Positions 1 through 7,497 of a DNA stretch of 64,000 nt are shown one piece after another (within the stretch, counting starts at the first letter, position 1; each line of letters begins with the position of its first letter). Under the pieces are notes generated by a model that saw only the letters and a program-made list of their open reading frames with translations, had not been told where the DNA came from and did no database searches. A program made the translations under genes and the position numbers. Origin of the DNA: UBA3951 sp050952125. GTDB taxonomy: Bacteria > Bacillota > Sulfobacillia > Fermentithermobacillales > Fermentithermobacillaceae. The DNA lies in NCBI GenBank assembly GCA_050952125.1, contig JBMNKK010000001.1:186001-250000 (forward strand). Reading direction: 5' to 3'.

Positions 1-116
1 GGCTCAACCTTAAGCGAGATACCCCTCAGGATCTCCCGCCCACCTCGCTCATACTTGAGATCGGTGAGCGCGATCGCTTCGCCCTTACCGCGGCCCGGAA
101 GCTCCTGTATACCCAT
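1..116 (-). CDS. btuD: ABC transporter ATP-binding protein, N-terminal fragment (corrinoid/iron-siderophore type)
   Basis: Only the first 38 or so codons are in the window. The gene starts at an ATG (116-114) that overlaps the TGA of the permease gene by one base (TGATG), so the two are translationally coupled. The visible peptide has a short leader followed by a segment ending in EILRGISLKVE, the usual first beta strands of an ABC ATPase before the Walker A motif, which lies outside the window. Position after a periplasmic binding protein and a FecCD-type permease under a cobalamin riboswitch makes it the ATPase of a B12/corrinoid importer. The family assignment rests mainly on context. Confidence 0.75.
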   Translation of the reverse strand, partial: MGIQELPGRGKGEAIALTDLKYERGGREILRGISLKVE

Positions 117-1150
117 CACTCTCTCCCCCTCCTTGTCTTGGCTAACAGGTAGAGGAAGAACGGCGCCCCGGCGAGAGCGGTGATCACTCCGACAGGGATC
201 TCTCTTGGCCTCGCCATAACCCGGGCCAGAAGGTCAGCGAACATGAGAGCGTTACCTCCTAGGAGAGCCGACAGCGGCATGAGCCACCTGTGGTCAGGCC
301 CGATTATGAGCCTCACCGCGTGAGGCACGATGAGGCCCACAAACCCTATAGGTCCCGTGAAAGCCACTCCGCCTGCCACCACCAGAGAGGTAGTCCAGAG
401 CAGCGTCCGTTTGACCCGCTGGACCGGCACTCCCATGTGAAAGGCCGGCTCTTCGCCAAATGAAAGCGCGTTCAGAGACCGGGCATTCTTGTAGAGAATG
501 GCAAGGCCGGGAATCGTGTAGATGAGAGATGCGCCCACCGACATCCACGAAGCCCGAGAAAGGGCTCCCATAGTCCAGAACACGATTTCATCCACCCGCT
601 CGCGGGCAATGACCATGATGAAAGCGATAAGCGACGATATGAGGCTGGATACCGCGATGCCTGATAAAAGCAAAGTCCAGGTGTCCGTATGCTTCCGGTA
701 CGTCGACAACCTGTATACCAATGCGATCGAACCAAGAGCGCCCGCGAAGGCCAAGGCAGGCAGCGACCAGACGCCGAGAGCGCCGCCCGCCCCGAGGGCA
801 ATACCCAAAACCGCTCCCAGCGACGCGCCGGACGATACTCCTAGGACATAGGGGTCGGCCATAGGATTCCTGAACAGTCCCTGCATGACCGAACCCGCTG
901 CTCCGAGACCTGCCCCCTCCACAAAGGCCAGGATTACCCGGGGAAACCGCAGCGTCCAGACAATGGTTGGCGATACGTCGGTTAGGGCCGGATCGGAAGC
1001 CGAGATAGGCCCCCGTATGAGCGCCGAGACAACCTTGCTTAACGGGACGGACACAGAGCCGAAGCACAGGCCCATCGCGAGCCCCGCGACAAGGAATAGG
1101 AGACCCACGGCCAAGAGGCGGGCGTTCCTCTTAGAACGGTGAGATGCCAT
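116..1150 (-). CDS. btuC: Cobalamin/iron-siderophore ABC transporter permease (FecCD/BtuC family)
   Basis: Integral membrane permease of a BtuCD-F type importer. It is about 344 residues, normal for the family, with many hydrophobic helices. The family motif GSVMQGLFRNPMADPYVLG sits near residue 90, and the C-terminal region carries GPIGFVGLIVPHAVR, the segment that contacts the ATPase. The reading frame is open to an ATG at 1189, but the ATG at 1150 has a strong AGGAGGAG ribosome site just upstream, so I prefer it. It lies 61 bases after btuF and overlaps the ATPase start by one base. Substrate is inferred to be a corrinoid from the upstream riboswitch; a siderophore cannot be excluded from the protein alone. 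Confidence 0.9.
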   Translation of the reverse strand: MASHRSKRNARLLAVGLLFLVAGLAMGLCFGSVSVPLSKVVSALIRGPISASDPALTDVSPTIVWTLRFPRVILAFVEGAGLGAAGSVMQGLFRNPMADPYVLGVSSGASLGAVLGIALGAGGALGVWSLPALAFAGALGSIALVYRLSTYRKHTDTWTLLLSGIAVSSLISSLIAFIMVIARERVDEIVFWTMGALSRASWMSVGASLIYTIPGLAILYKNARSLNALSFGEEPAFHMGVPVQRVKRTLLWTTSLVVAGGVAFTGPIGFVGLIVPHAVRLIIGPDHRWLMPLSALLGGNALMFADLLARVMARPREIPVGVITALAGAPFFLYLLAKTRRGRE

Positions 1151-1211
1151 GGGTCTCCTCCTCTTCATGCGCGCGTCGTATGCAGTCATCGCCTAACCGA
1201 GGGTTCCAGCG

Positions 1212-2126
1212 TCATTCCCCGCCCCTCAGCCAGGACGCTACTTCCTTGATGGCTTCCACAACCGCAGGACCGGGCCTGGACACCAGATCCGGATCGGGAT
1301 AGAACACGTTACCTTCTCTCACCGCCCTCAGCGAAGACCATCCGGGCCTCGATGTGAGTGAAGCCGCCTGGTCTTCAGGAATGGCGATAAGGACGATATC
1401 GGGATCCTTCTCTAGGACGTCCTCCATGCTGATCTGCAGGTACTGCTGTTCGACATCGCCCGCGATGTTCTCTCCGCCAGCCACCGTAAGCACGTCGTTG
1501 ACGAATGAACCCGCTCCGCATGTCCAGAGCTCGGTGTCAAACGTGATGAATACTCTGGGTCCCATCTCTCCTTGGGGGATGGCGCTCCGGACTGCGTCAA
1601 GATCCTCTTGAAGCGCGCCTGCCAGTTCTGCTCCTCTTTTCTCTACGCCGAGCACTTTCGACAAGAGTTCAATATCGGCCAACACTTCAGCCACCGTGGA
1701 CGGGCCTGAAACGTAAGCGGGGATACCCAACCTGGCCATGTCCTTTTCAAGTTGGGTCTCGGCATCTCGCGTGCCCGCTATCAATACCAAATCAGGCTTC
1801 AGTGACACGAGCTTCTCGGTGTTCAGGTTGAACGCGTCGCCCACTTTTTCCTTATCCTGGGCCTCCTCCGGCCTGTTGCAGAAATTGCTGACGCCTACGA
1901 GACGATCCCCCAAGCCAAGGGCGAACACGGTCTCAGTAAGAGCAGGGGACAGCGACACAATCCTCTTGGGCGTCTCTTCAAGAGAGATGGCCCTGCCTAC
2001 ACCGTCAGTGAATGTCTTGGGCGATTTTCTGCAGCCCGCGAGAAGGGCGCTCCCGCAAAGGACAGCCGCCAACATAACCACAAGAAACAGAGCAGTGATT
2101 CTACGGTTCCTGATGGATGCGAACAA
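1212..2126 (-). CDS. btuF: Cobalamin-binding lipoprotein of ABC importer (BtuF-like)
   Basis: Extracellular substrate-binding protein of the B12 importer. From the TTG at 2126, preceded by GGGAGGA at proper spacing, the protein is 304 residues. It begins with a basic n-region, a hydrophobic stretch and a lipobox ending LLAGC, so it should be a membrane-anchored lipoprotein. The body is the helical-backbone (class III) binding fold, with the typical PKRIVSLSPALTETVFALG entry and KPDLVLIAG strand. A GTG at 2174 gives a longer frame but adds a poor leader and lies upstream of the good Shine-Dalgarno. It is the first gene after the riboswitch and its terminator. Confidence 0.88.
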   Translation of the reverse strand: MFASIRNRRITALFLVVMLAAVLCGSALLAGCRKSPKTFTDGVGRAISLEETPKRIVSLSPALTETVFALGLGDRLVGVSNFCNRPEEAQDKEKVGDAFNLNTEKLVSLKPDLVLIAGTRDAETQLEKDMARLGIPAYVSGPSTVAEVLADIELLSKVLGVEKRGAELAGALQEDLDAVRSAIPQGEMGPRVFITFDTELWTCGAGSFVNDVLTVAGGENIAGDVEQQYLQISMEDVLEKDPDIVLIAIPEDQAASLTSRPGWSSLRAVREGNVFYPDPDLVSRPGPAVVEAIKEVASWLRGGE

Positions 2127-2180
2127 ATCAATTCCTCCCGTGTAGAAGCAGTCGTCGTTGTGCGGCTTTTGCACCTACAG

Positions 2181-2204
2181 AAAACCCCGGCCGTTGGCCG
2201 GGGG
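2181..2204 (-). terminator. Riboswitch expression-platform terminator
   Basis: On the minus strand an 8-bp G+C-rich stem (2185-2192 with 2196-2203) and a 3-base loop are followed by TTTT. It lies between the cobalamin aptamer and the btuF start, where a B12-dependent transcription terminator is expected. Confidence 0.75.
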
Positions 2205-2260
2205 TATACGCATACGCACCGAAGCGTTCCCCCCTTTCGCTCGAAGGCTAGGTAACGGAA

Positions 2261-2430
2261 CGTTCAGGCAGGTCTCCTGGCTACCGGATCCTCGCCCCCG
2301 CGCCTTCCCAAAAATCGCTTTCAGTGGCGTTTGCGGGGAACTCCCCGGTTACAGTGGCGGCGCCGCGCCGGATTCGCGCTTTTCGCGCTTCACCGGACTT
2401 CCCTATTCTCCCGGCAGGGCACCTGAACGT
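2261..2430 (-). promoter_or_regulatory. Cobalamin (B12) riboswitch
   Basis: Minus-strand RNA with the hallmark cobalamin aptamer blocks: GGGAAGTCCGGTGAA, then AATCCGGCGCGG, then GCCACTGTAACCGGGGAG (the B12 box region), then the 3' segment GCCAGGAGACCTGCCTGAACG. The closing P1 stem is an exact 8-bp pairing, 2423-2430 with 2261-2268. An intrinsic terminator follows at 2181-2204 and then btuF. This fits transcriptional repression of the importer when cobalamin is abundant. The promoter must lie upstream of 2430 on the minus strand; no convincing -35/-10 pair was found there. Confidence 0.93.
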
Positions 2431-2516
2431 GTCAAGATATTCATCTTTCGGTGTAGGATTAGGCTCTCTTCCCCTTTGGAATACTCACCTGTAGGACCAC
2501 CTGGGAGGACCAACAG

Positions 2517-2774
2517 ATGCACTTCGAACGCGACAAAGATCTCGCATGGGTCATTACTTTTACAGCGTTCCTCGTTTTCCTGCTATCGGCTATAGCTTCT
2601 TCGGCGTTAAGATCCGAACCCGACAATGTCCCGGTTCCGGTAGCGCTCGCCAACGCGCAGCTGAACAGGGCTTTCCTCGGTGCTTTTTCCACACTGGTCA
2701 AGTACATCGCCCTCTTGGCGATCGCCTACGGCGTCGTCGCCATCATCACTTGGCCGCCCGGCCCATCCGGTTAG
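2517..2774 (+). CDS. Small two-helix membrane protein, unknown function
   Basis: An 85-residue ORF on the plus strand, divergent from the B12 riboswitch. It has a good ribosome site (GGGAGG, 8 bases before the ATG) and two clear hydrophobic helices, at about residues 11-31 and 60-79, separated by a short polar linker; the N-terminus is charged (HFERDKD). I do not recognise a family. It ends overlapping the stop of the convergent nicotinate phosphoribosyltransferase gene by four bases. The membrane topology and ribosome site argue for a real gene, but there is no homology evidence. Confidence 0.55.
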   Translation: MHFERDKDLAWVITFTAFLVFLLSAIASSALRSEPDNVPVPVALANAQLNRAFLGAFSTLVKYIALLAIAYGVVAIITWPPGPSG

Positions 2775-3823
2775 GCAAGCTTTTTCAGTTTGGGATTGGG
2801 GATCGGTCCCGGTATTCTCCCGCGCTTCGCGATGGGTTTCCCCTCAATGGCCTTAATGTCCATAGTCATGTCGAGAGGGCGGGCCGCCGAAATGTAGCTG
2901 CCGACCCCAAACGCGTCTGCACCGGCGCTAATCAGCGCAGTCATGCGTTCCGGTGTAAGGCCGCCGGAAACGAAAATCTTCACATGGCCGAAGCCGGCTT
3001 GGTCCAGCCTGGCCCGTACCTCGCGGACCAGCCCCTCGGTAACTCCGCCGCGCTCTGCGGGCGTGTCCAACCTCACTCCACCCATATCCATGCCCAGCGC
3101 TCGGGCAACCCTTACAGCCTCTTCGGCCTCATCGTGAAATGTATCCACGAGTATGGTCCTGGGAGCGTCGGGAGGCATGTGGGTGTTGTACGCTACCGCA
3201 GTCTTGACGGTATCGCCCATAATAAGGACAAGCGCGTGGGGTATGGTGCCCACCGGTTCCCGGCCCAACAGCTTGGCTCCCAATATGCACGATGCCCCGG
3301 CAGCCCCGCCCACGACTGCCGCGCGTTCCATCACGGGAGCAACTGCAGGGTGGATGTGCCTTGCGCCAAAGCAGTAAAAAGGAGCCCCCTGGGCGGCTTC
3401 CTTGCACTGGCGGGCCGCAGTGGCCCACGCGGATGAGCTCGCGAGTATACCCAATAGAGCGGTCTCGTAAGGGCCAAATAGAGAGTAGGGGCCGATTATC
3501 CTCATAAGCGTGTCTCTCTCGCAGAAGGACTGGCCTTCTTCCACTCCCCAGATCTCGAGGGGCAGCCCCTTGAGCAGTTCCAGGCATTCCGTGGTGCCGG
3601 CGACAATGCCGCTCCGCCCGGAGAAGATCTCTGCCGTCACGACGGTATCGCTTTTCCCTTCCAGTTTAAGGATCTCGTGAGTCCTCACGAAGTAGACATC
3701 TGCGGTAGCCCCTGACCTAATCTCATCGTGAGTGGCCGAGAACAGCCTGTCTCTCCTCGGCGCGTATTCTTTAACATCCCGGGAAGTCCTGAACACCACA
3801 CTGCCGTTCTCCGTCCGCGTCAC
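2771..3823 (-). CDS. pncB: Nicotinate phosphoribosyltransferase
   Basis: NAD salvage enzyme joining nicotinate and PRPP to give nicotinate mononucleotide. About 350 residues, the shorter clostridial/archaeal form. Recognisable segments are the N-terminal ATADVYFVRTHEIL strand, FCERDTLMRIIGPY, the FGARHIHP segment holding the active-site histidine, and the TIPHALVLIMGDTV and VRLDTP phosphate/PRPP-binding region. The GTG at 3823 overlaps the TGA of the preceding pseudouridine synthase (GTGA), which decides the start over a TTG at 3844. It runs convergent to the small membrane ORF. Confidence 0.88.
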   Translation of the reverse strand: MTRTENGSVVFRTSRDVKEYAPRRDRLFSATHDEIRSGATADVYFVRTHEILKLEGKSDTVVTAEIFSGRSGIVAGTTECLELLKGLPLEIWGVEEGQSFCERDTLMRIIGPYSLFGPYETALLGILASSSAWATAARQCKEAAQGAPFYCFGARHIHPAVAPVMERAAVVGGAAGASCILGAKLLGREPVGTIPHALVLIMGDTVKTAVAYNTHMPPDAPRTILVDTFHDEAEEAVRVARALGMDMGGVRLDTPAERGGVTEGLVREVRARLDQAGFGHVKIFVSGGLTPERMTALISAGADAFGVGSYISAARPLDMTMDIKAIEGKPIAKRGRIPGPIPNPKLKKLA

Positions 3824-4665
3824 TTGCCCCGCTCCCCTTCCCAACCCTTACGTGCTGCTGCGTATAAGTCCTCGACTTCTTTTGGGGATAGATACCGCCA
3901 TGCACCGGCATTCAAGCCCGTGAGGCCCAGCGAACCCACCCTGGTTCGTATGAGCCTATTCACGCCGTAGCCGACCGAATGGCATATATGTTTCACCAAA
4001 TGCTTCTCGCCTTCATGAACTCCGATAATAAGCCGGAGCGGCTTACCTTTTTCGCTCGCGAAGCGCGCGTAGTCAGCCGTGACCTTTTTGCCACCAACGA
4101 TTATACCCGAAAGGATCTGCCGGATCTTGCTCTCGTCTCTATCACCGTCGATCTCGACGGCGTATTCTTTTACCACACGATGTTTAGGGTGGCTTAACAG
4201 GTAGGCCAGTTTTCCGTCATTGGTCATCAGCATAAGGCCTTCAGCATCATAATCCAGCCTGCCCACGGGAAAAACGCGCGAGGAAACGCCCTTCAGGAGC
4301 GACATGACCGTTCTTCTGCCGTGAGGGTCGGAACAGGTGGACAGGTAGCCGGGCGGCTTATAAAGGAGGATGTAGACCGGTTTCTCGCCTCTATCGATCT
4401 CTCGCCCATCGACAAGCACGCGGTCTTTGCCGGGCCGAATCTTTTGGCCCAGCACGGCCGGCCGGCCGTTGACCGTAACCCTTCCTTCCTCAATGAGAGA
4501 GTCGACACGCCTCCTGGACGCCACCCCTGCTCTGGCAACGAATCTGGATAGGCGTTCCACTTCATCGCGAGCGCTAGGACTCGCCGTTTCCGAACCCTTG
4601 GATCGCACCTTGAGCGGCCGGGGCGACCTCAGCCTCGCCGCCTGCCCACCGCGTTCCTTCCTCAC
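3820..4665 (-). CDS. Pseudouridine synthase, RluB/RsuA family
   Basis: rRNA pseudouridine synthase. After a basic, low-complexity leader of about 35 residues comes an S4 RNA-binding domain (LSRFVARAGVASRRRVDSL, then GRVTVNG). The catalytic domain has the family motif GRLDYDAEGL, whose aspartate is the nucleophile, and LSHPKHRVVKEYAV. The length of 281 residues fits RluB-type enzymes. The GTG start has an AGGGG site upstream. It is followed by pncB with a four-base overlap and preceded by ridA at 10 bases, so the three are probably one transcript. The exact target base (23S versus 16S) cannot be read from the sequence. Confidence 0.88.
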   Translation of the reverse strand: MRKERGGQAARLRSPRPLKVRSKGSETASPSARDEVERLSRFVARAGVASRRRVDSLIEEGRVTVNGRPAVLGQKIRPGKDRVLVDGREIDRGEKPVYILLYKPPGYLSTCSDPHGRRTVMSLLKGVSSRVFPVGRLDYDAEGLMLMTNDGKLAYLLSHPKHRVVKEYAVEIDGDRDESKIRQILSGIIVGGKKVTADYARFASEKGKPLRLIIGVHEGEKHLVKHICHSVGYGVNRLIRTRVGSLGLTGLNAGAWRYLSPKEVEDLYAAARKGWEGERGK

Positions 4666-4675
4666 AGAAGCACCC

Positions 4676-5134
4676 CTACTTCAGAAGAGCTACGAGCTCA
4701 ACCTCCACACAAGCGTTCATCGGCAGTTCGGCAACGCCTACGGCGGCCCTGGCATGCGCGCCCACTTCGCCAAATACCTGCCCGAACAACTCTGACGCGC
4801 CGTTTACCACTTTGGGCTGATCGTTAAACCCGGGCGCAGACGCCACGAATCCACCGACCTTGACTATCTTCTCCACGTTGTCGAGATCGCCCGCCACGCT
4901 CTTCAGAGCGGCGAGACAGTTTACGGCGCACTGCTTGGCCTCTTGGTACGCCTCTTCCAACGTGACGTCTTTCCCAACCTTACCGGTCTTCTCAAGTTTG
5001 CCCTGCCTGAACGGCAGTTGGCCCGATATGTACACCCACTTATCCGCTACTACTGCGGGAACGTAAGCCGCCACAGGTTTGGCGACTTCAGGCAACTGGA
5101 TACCCAACTCGTTCAGCTTTTGCTCAAACTTCAA
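4676..5134 (-). CDS. ridA: RidA family protein (enamine/imine deaminase)
   Basis: Cytosolic RidA/YjgF-fold protein expected to hydrolyse reactive enamine/imine intermediates from PLP enzymes. The C-terminal half carries the family features: YISGQLPF near the N-side, CAVNCLAALKSVAGDLDNVEKIVKV, and an end segment ARAAVGVAELPMNACVEVE with the conserved arginine and the PxxxxVE signature. The start is the TTG at 5134 with AAGGAGG seven bases upstream; an in-frame extension to 5320 is unrelated to the family. At 152 residues it is slightly longer than the 125-130 typical of RidA and belongs to the longer, YjgH-like subgroup. Confidence 0.88.
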   Translation of the reverse strand: MKFEQKLNELGIQLPEVAKPVAAYVPAVVADKWVYISGQLPFRQGKLEKTGKVGKDVTLEEAYQEAKQCAVNCLAALKSVAGDLDNVEKIVKVGGFVASAPGFNDQPKVVNGASELFGQVFGEVGAHARAAVGVAELPMNACVEVELVALLK

Positions 5135-5278
5135 AGGACGCGCCTCCTTAACAGGAATTACCTCATGATACCCCTTTTGGGCCCATTGGGACAACTTATC
5201 ACGATGTTCGAAACGGCAGGAGATTTGGCAGTCTGCGTCAAACTGATGTACGACGAGACAGGGGGAGGAATATCGTTG

Positions 5279-5920
5279 ATGATTATCCAAGCGCTGATGA
5301 CTCCCAGGCCCGACGTGCATTCGGTGAGTCCGGAAGACACCCTGGAAAAAGCCCTTACCGACCTGGAATCCCTCGGGTTTACCACTCTCCCCGTCCTAGA
5401 CGGTGCGAATTTCCTGGGTGTCATAACCAGACGGACGATCTTTGAGAGTTACTTTAAAGGCCCAAGCCGCGACAGGAAGGAGTTCCTAGCTTCCAACCGG
5501 GTGAAAGACCACATCATAACCGAAGTACAGATCGCACGCAGCACTGACCTACTCGACGAAGTGTTGTTCAAATTCCTAGATTCCCGGTATGACTTCCTGC
5601 CGGTGATCTCCGACGGCAGGTTCATGGGCATCGTCACCAGGAACAGCATGCTGAACGCCTTCATAAAGGGGGCAGGATTGAATAAGCCTGCTCACCGCAT
5701 AGCCGTCTTGGTGAACGACTTCAAAGGGACGCTGGCAAAGTTGACGGCTCTAATCTCAAACCAGGATGCGGACATCCTAGGCATCGTCACTTTCGACCCT
5801 GAGGTAATGAACCTCAAGTTCATAGAACTCACTGTGAAAACCGAGCATTTCAAGCAGCTGGTTGATATCCTCGCTCTGAACGGTTTCAACGTGAGAGAGG
5901 CCCGGATGGCCAAATACTAG
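5279..5920 (+). CDS. CBS-CBS-ACT domain protein (AcuB-like)
   Basis: A 213-residue soluble regulatory protein. The first CBS domain is about residues 1-59 (MTPRPDVHSVSPEDTL to LGVITRR), the second about 78-135 (ending MGIVTRNSMLNAF), and a C-terminal ACT-like domain from about 143 begins RIAVLVNDFKGTLAKLTALI. This order matches AcuB-type CBS-ACT proteins, which bind adenine nucleotides and small ligands; no catalytic domain is present. GGGGGAGG precedes both an in-frame TTG (5276) and the ATG (5279). The frame is open back to 4943, but the upstream part overlaps ridA and lacks homology. It is one of the few plus-strand genes and converges on spmB. Confidence 0.83.
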   Translation: MIIQALMTPRPDVHSVSPEDTLEKALTDLESLGFTTLPVLDGANFLGVITRRTIFESYFKGPSRDRKEFLASNRVKDHIITEVQIARSTDLLDEVLFKFLDSRYDFLPVISDGRFMGIVTRNSMLNAFIKGAGLNKPAHRIAVLVNDFKGTLAKLTALISNQDADILGIVTFDPEVMNLKFIELTVKTEHFKQLVDILALNGFNVREARMAKY

Positions 5921-5927
5921 GCTACAT

Positions 5928-6467
5928 TTACCGAAAGTAGAGTCTCCAGATAAGGAAGGCTGCAATGAACCCGCATGCGTCGCCGATCAGGCACGATAGG
6001 ACCGCGTGGCGGGTTTTTCTCATCCCTACTGAACCGAAATACAGAGTGACCACGTAGAATGTCGTATCCGTCGCGCCTTGCAGTATGGACGCCAGAAGGC
6101 CCGTTGAGGTATCAGGCCCGTATTGGCGCAAGATATCACCGGTAAGGGCAAGGGCCCCGCTACCGCTGATGGGCCTGATGAGGAGGAGCGGGACAACGTC
6201 GGCGGGAATTCCCAAAGGCTTCAGGACGGCGCTTAAGCCCCGCGAGAGGATATCGAGCGCCCCCGACCCCCTGAAGCACGATATAGCCGCGAAGATAGCC
6301 ACAAGATAGGGCAAGGTGCCGGCGGCGATTTTGAAACCGTCCTCAGCGCCGCGCACAAAAGTCTCATAGACCTTGACACCCCTTATCGCCGCGTATATGG
6401 GCACTCCGAACAGGAGAATCGGAAAAGCGTAGGTCCCGATGGCCGACAGTATCGCCACGCGCCTCAC
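5928..6467 (-). CDS. spmB: Spore maturation protein B
   Basis: Membrane protein needed for proper dehydration of the spore core, acting with SpmA. It has 179 residues and several hydrophobic helices, with the nucleoside-recognition (Gate) domain features GTLPYLVAIFAAI, RPISGSGALAL and GATDTTFYVVTLYFGSVG. The ATG overlaps the spmA stop by four bases (ATGA), the usual spmAB coupling. It ends seven bases from the convergent CBS-ACT gene, with no terminator visible between them. Confidence 0.93.
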   Translation of the reverse strand: MRRVAILSAIGTYAFPILLFGVPIYAAIRGVKVYETFVRGAEDGFKIAAGTLPYLVAIFAAISCFRGSGALDILSRGLSAVLKPLGIPADVVPLLLIRPISGSGALALTGDILRQYGPDTSTGLLASILQGATDTTFYVVTLYFGSVGMRKTRHAVLSCLIGDACGFIAAFLIWRLYFR

Positions 6468-7042
6468 CCAACCTTTCGATTTCGCGAAAGGATCGCGTGG
6501 GAGAGAAGTCCTGCACCCGTGGCGACCAATCCCGCCACCGCAGTGGGGCCGGCAATGAGAGCGGGCGCCCGCGACCCAAAAGCAGCCCGAAGGGCGATTA
6601 CGCTGGAAGGGAATATGCAGAAGCCGGCGGCATTTATGATGACCAGGCGGATCATCGAGTCAAACCCCTTGCCGCCTTCCCCGAGTTCCTGCTTTATCTC
6701 CGACATTGCCTTAAGGCCGAGGGGCGTGGATGACGATAGCCCCAAAGCATTTGAGAGGACAGACGCTGTGACGGTGCCAAGGGGCTTCTGCCGGCCTTTG
6801 AGGCCGGGGAACAGCAGCGAAAACAGCGGGCTAAGCGCTTTGGCCAGAGAATCTATTAGCCCGGCTTCATCGGCGAGCCTTTCGATACCAACCCACAGGC
6901 TGAACATACCTATGAGGCCGATGACCAGTGCTACCGCTCCGTCGATCCCGTCAAGGACCGACGTCACCATCGCGTCCACGTTTCCCGTGGCGACGGCGAC
7001 CGCACAGCCTGTCGCGATCAGGAAAAGCCAAACAAACTCCAT
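6464..7042 (-). CDS. spmA: Spore maturation protein A
   Basis: Membrane partner of SpmB in spore core dehydration. It has about 192 residues with the family segments GMFSLWVGIERLADEAGL, FPGLKG near residue 80, GLSSSTPLGLKAM and INAAGFCIFPSSVIALRA. Two ATGs are possible: 7057, with no ribosome site, and 7042, preceded by GGGGTGAGG at close spacing. I prefer 7042. It is separated from the upstream SASP gene by a strong hairpin, so spmAB may have its own promoter; no clear SigE box was found. Confidence 0.92.
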   Translation of the reverse strand: MEFVWLFLIATGCAVAVATGNVDAMVTSVLDGIDGAVALVIGLIGMFSLWVGIERLADEAGLIDSLAKALSPLFSLLFPGLKGRQKPLGTVTASVLSNALGLSSSTPLGLKAMSEIKQELGEGGKGFDSMIRLVIINAAGFCIFPSSVIALRAAFGSRAPALIAGPTAVAGLVATGAGLLSHAILSRNRKVG

Positions 7043-7109
7043 GCCCTCACCCCGCATCTAGAAGCTATGAGGTGTGAGGATTGAGAAAGAACAGGTAAGC
7101 CGATAAGCC

Positions 7110-7133
7110 GGCTCCCCGGAAAACCGGGGAGCC
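7110..7133 (-). terminator. Strong hairpin after the SASP gene
   Basis: A perfect 10-bp stem (7110-7119 with 7124-7133) with a 4-base loop sits eight bases after the SASP stop. On the minus strand it is not followed by a U-run (GGCTTATC), so it may be a weak terminator or an mRNA-stabilising 3' hairpin for the SASP message. Confidence 0.5.
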
Positions 7134-7140
7134 TTAACTG

Positions 7141-7470
7141 CTACCGCCAGCTTTGGTCCTTAGCCATGTTGGCCTCGGCGTACTCGATCATCTTCTTGAC
7201 CATTTGCCCGCCAAGCCGGCCTCCTATGAGGCCGCCGATACGGCCGCATTCCCTTGAGGTCATGTCGCCCCAACCGACGGTGTTGATCTTGTCGAGGAGA
7301 CCCAGCTCATCGGCTACCTCGAACTTCATACGGTCAAGGTTCTGCCGGAAGACCTGGTCCGGCGGACCTCCGCCCCGGACGTACCCAATCTCCTGAGCGA
7401 CTTCGTACTTCAGCCTGTCTAGCGCGCGTGCTGCATCTGCGTTTAGTGGCCTGTTACGTCGTCTACCCAA
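7141..7470 (-). CDS. Alpha/beta-type small acid-soluble spore protein with duplicated N-terminal motif
   Basis: DNA-binding SASP that coats and protects spore DNA. The C-terminal signature GGRLGGQMVKKMIEYAE (about residues 84-100) matches the family GG-MTKRLV-MAE motif. The germination-protease site region is present twice, DRLKYEVAQEIG at 18-29 and DRMKFEVADELG at 46-57, whereas ordinary alpha/beta SASPs have it once and are 60-90 residues; this one has 109. The start is a TTG with GGAGG nine bases upstream. It lies 27 bases after the NHEJ polymerase gene, with a possible SigG promoter at 7500-7528 and a hairpin after its stop, so it may be transcribed alone in the forespore. Confidence 0.87.
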   Translation of the reverse strand: MGRRRNRPLNADAARALDRLKYEVAQEIGYVRGGGPPDQVFRQNLDRMKFEVADELGLLDKINTVGWGDMTSRECGRIGGLIGGRLGGQMVKKMIEYAEANMAKDQSWR

Positions 7471-7497
7471 AGAAGGTTCCCTCCTTCGGGCGGTAGC

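Noticed and set aside
2546..3436. 296-codon plus-strand open frame
   Set aside because: It is antisense to pncB and its translation is Arg/His/Gly/Pro-rich with no domain; the minus-strand gene has clear enzyme motifs.
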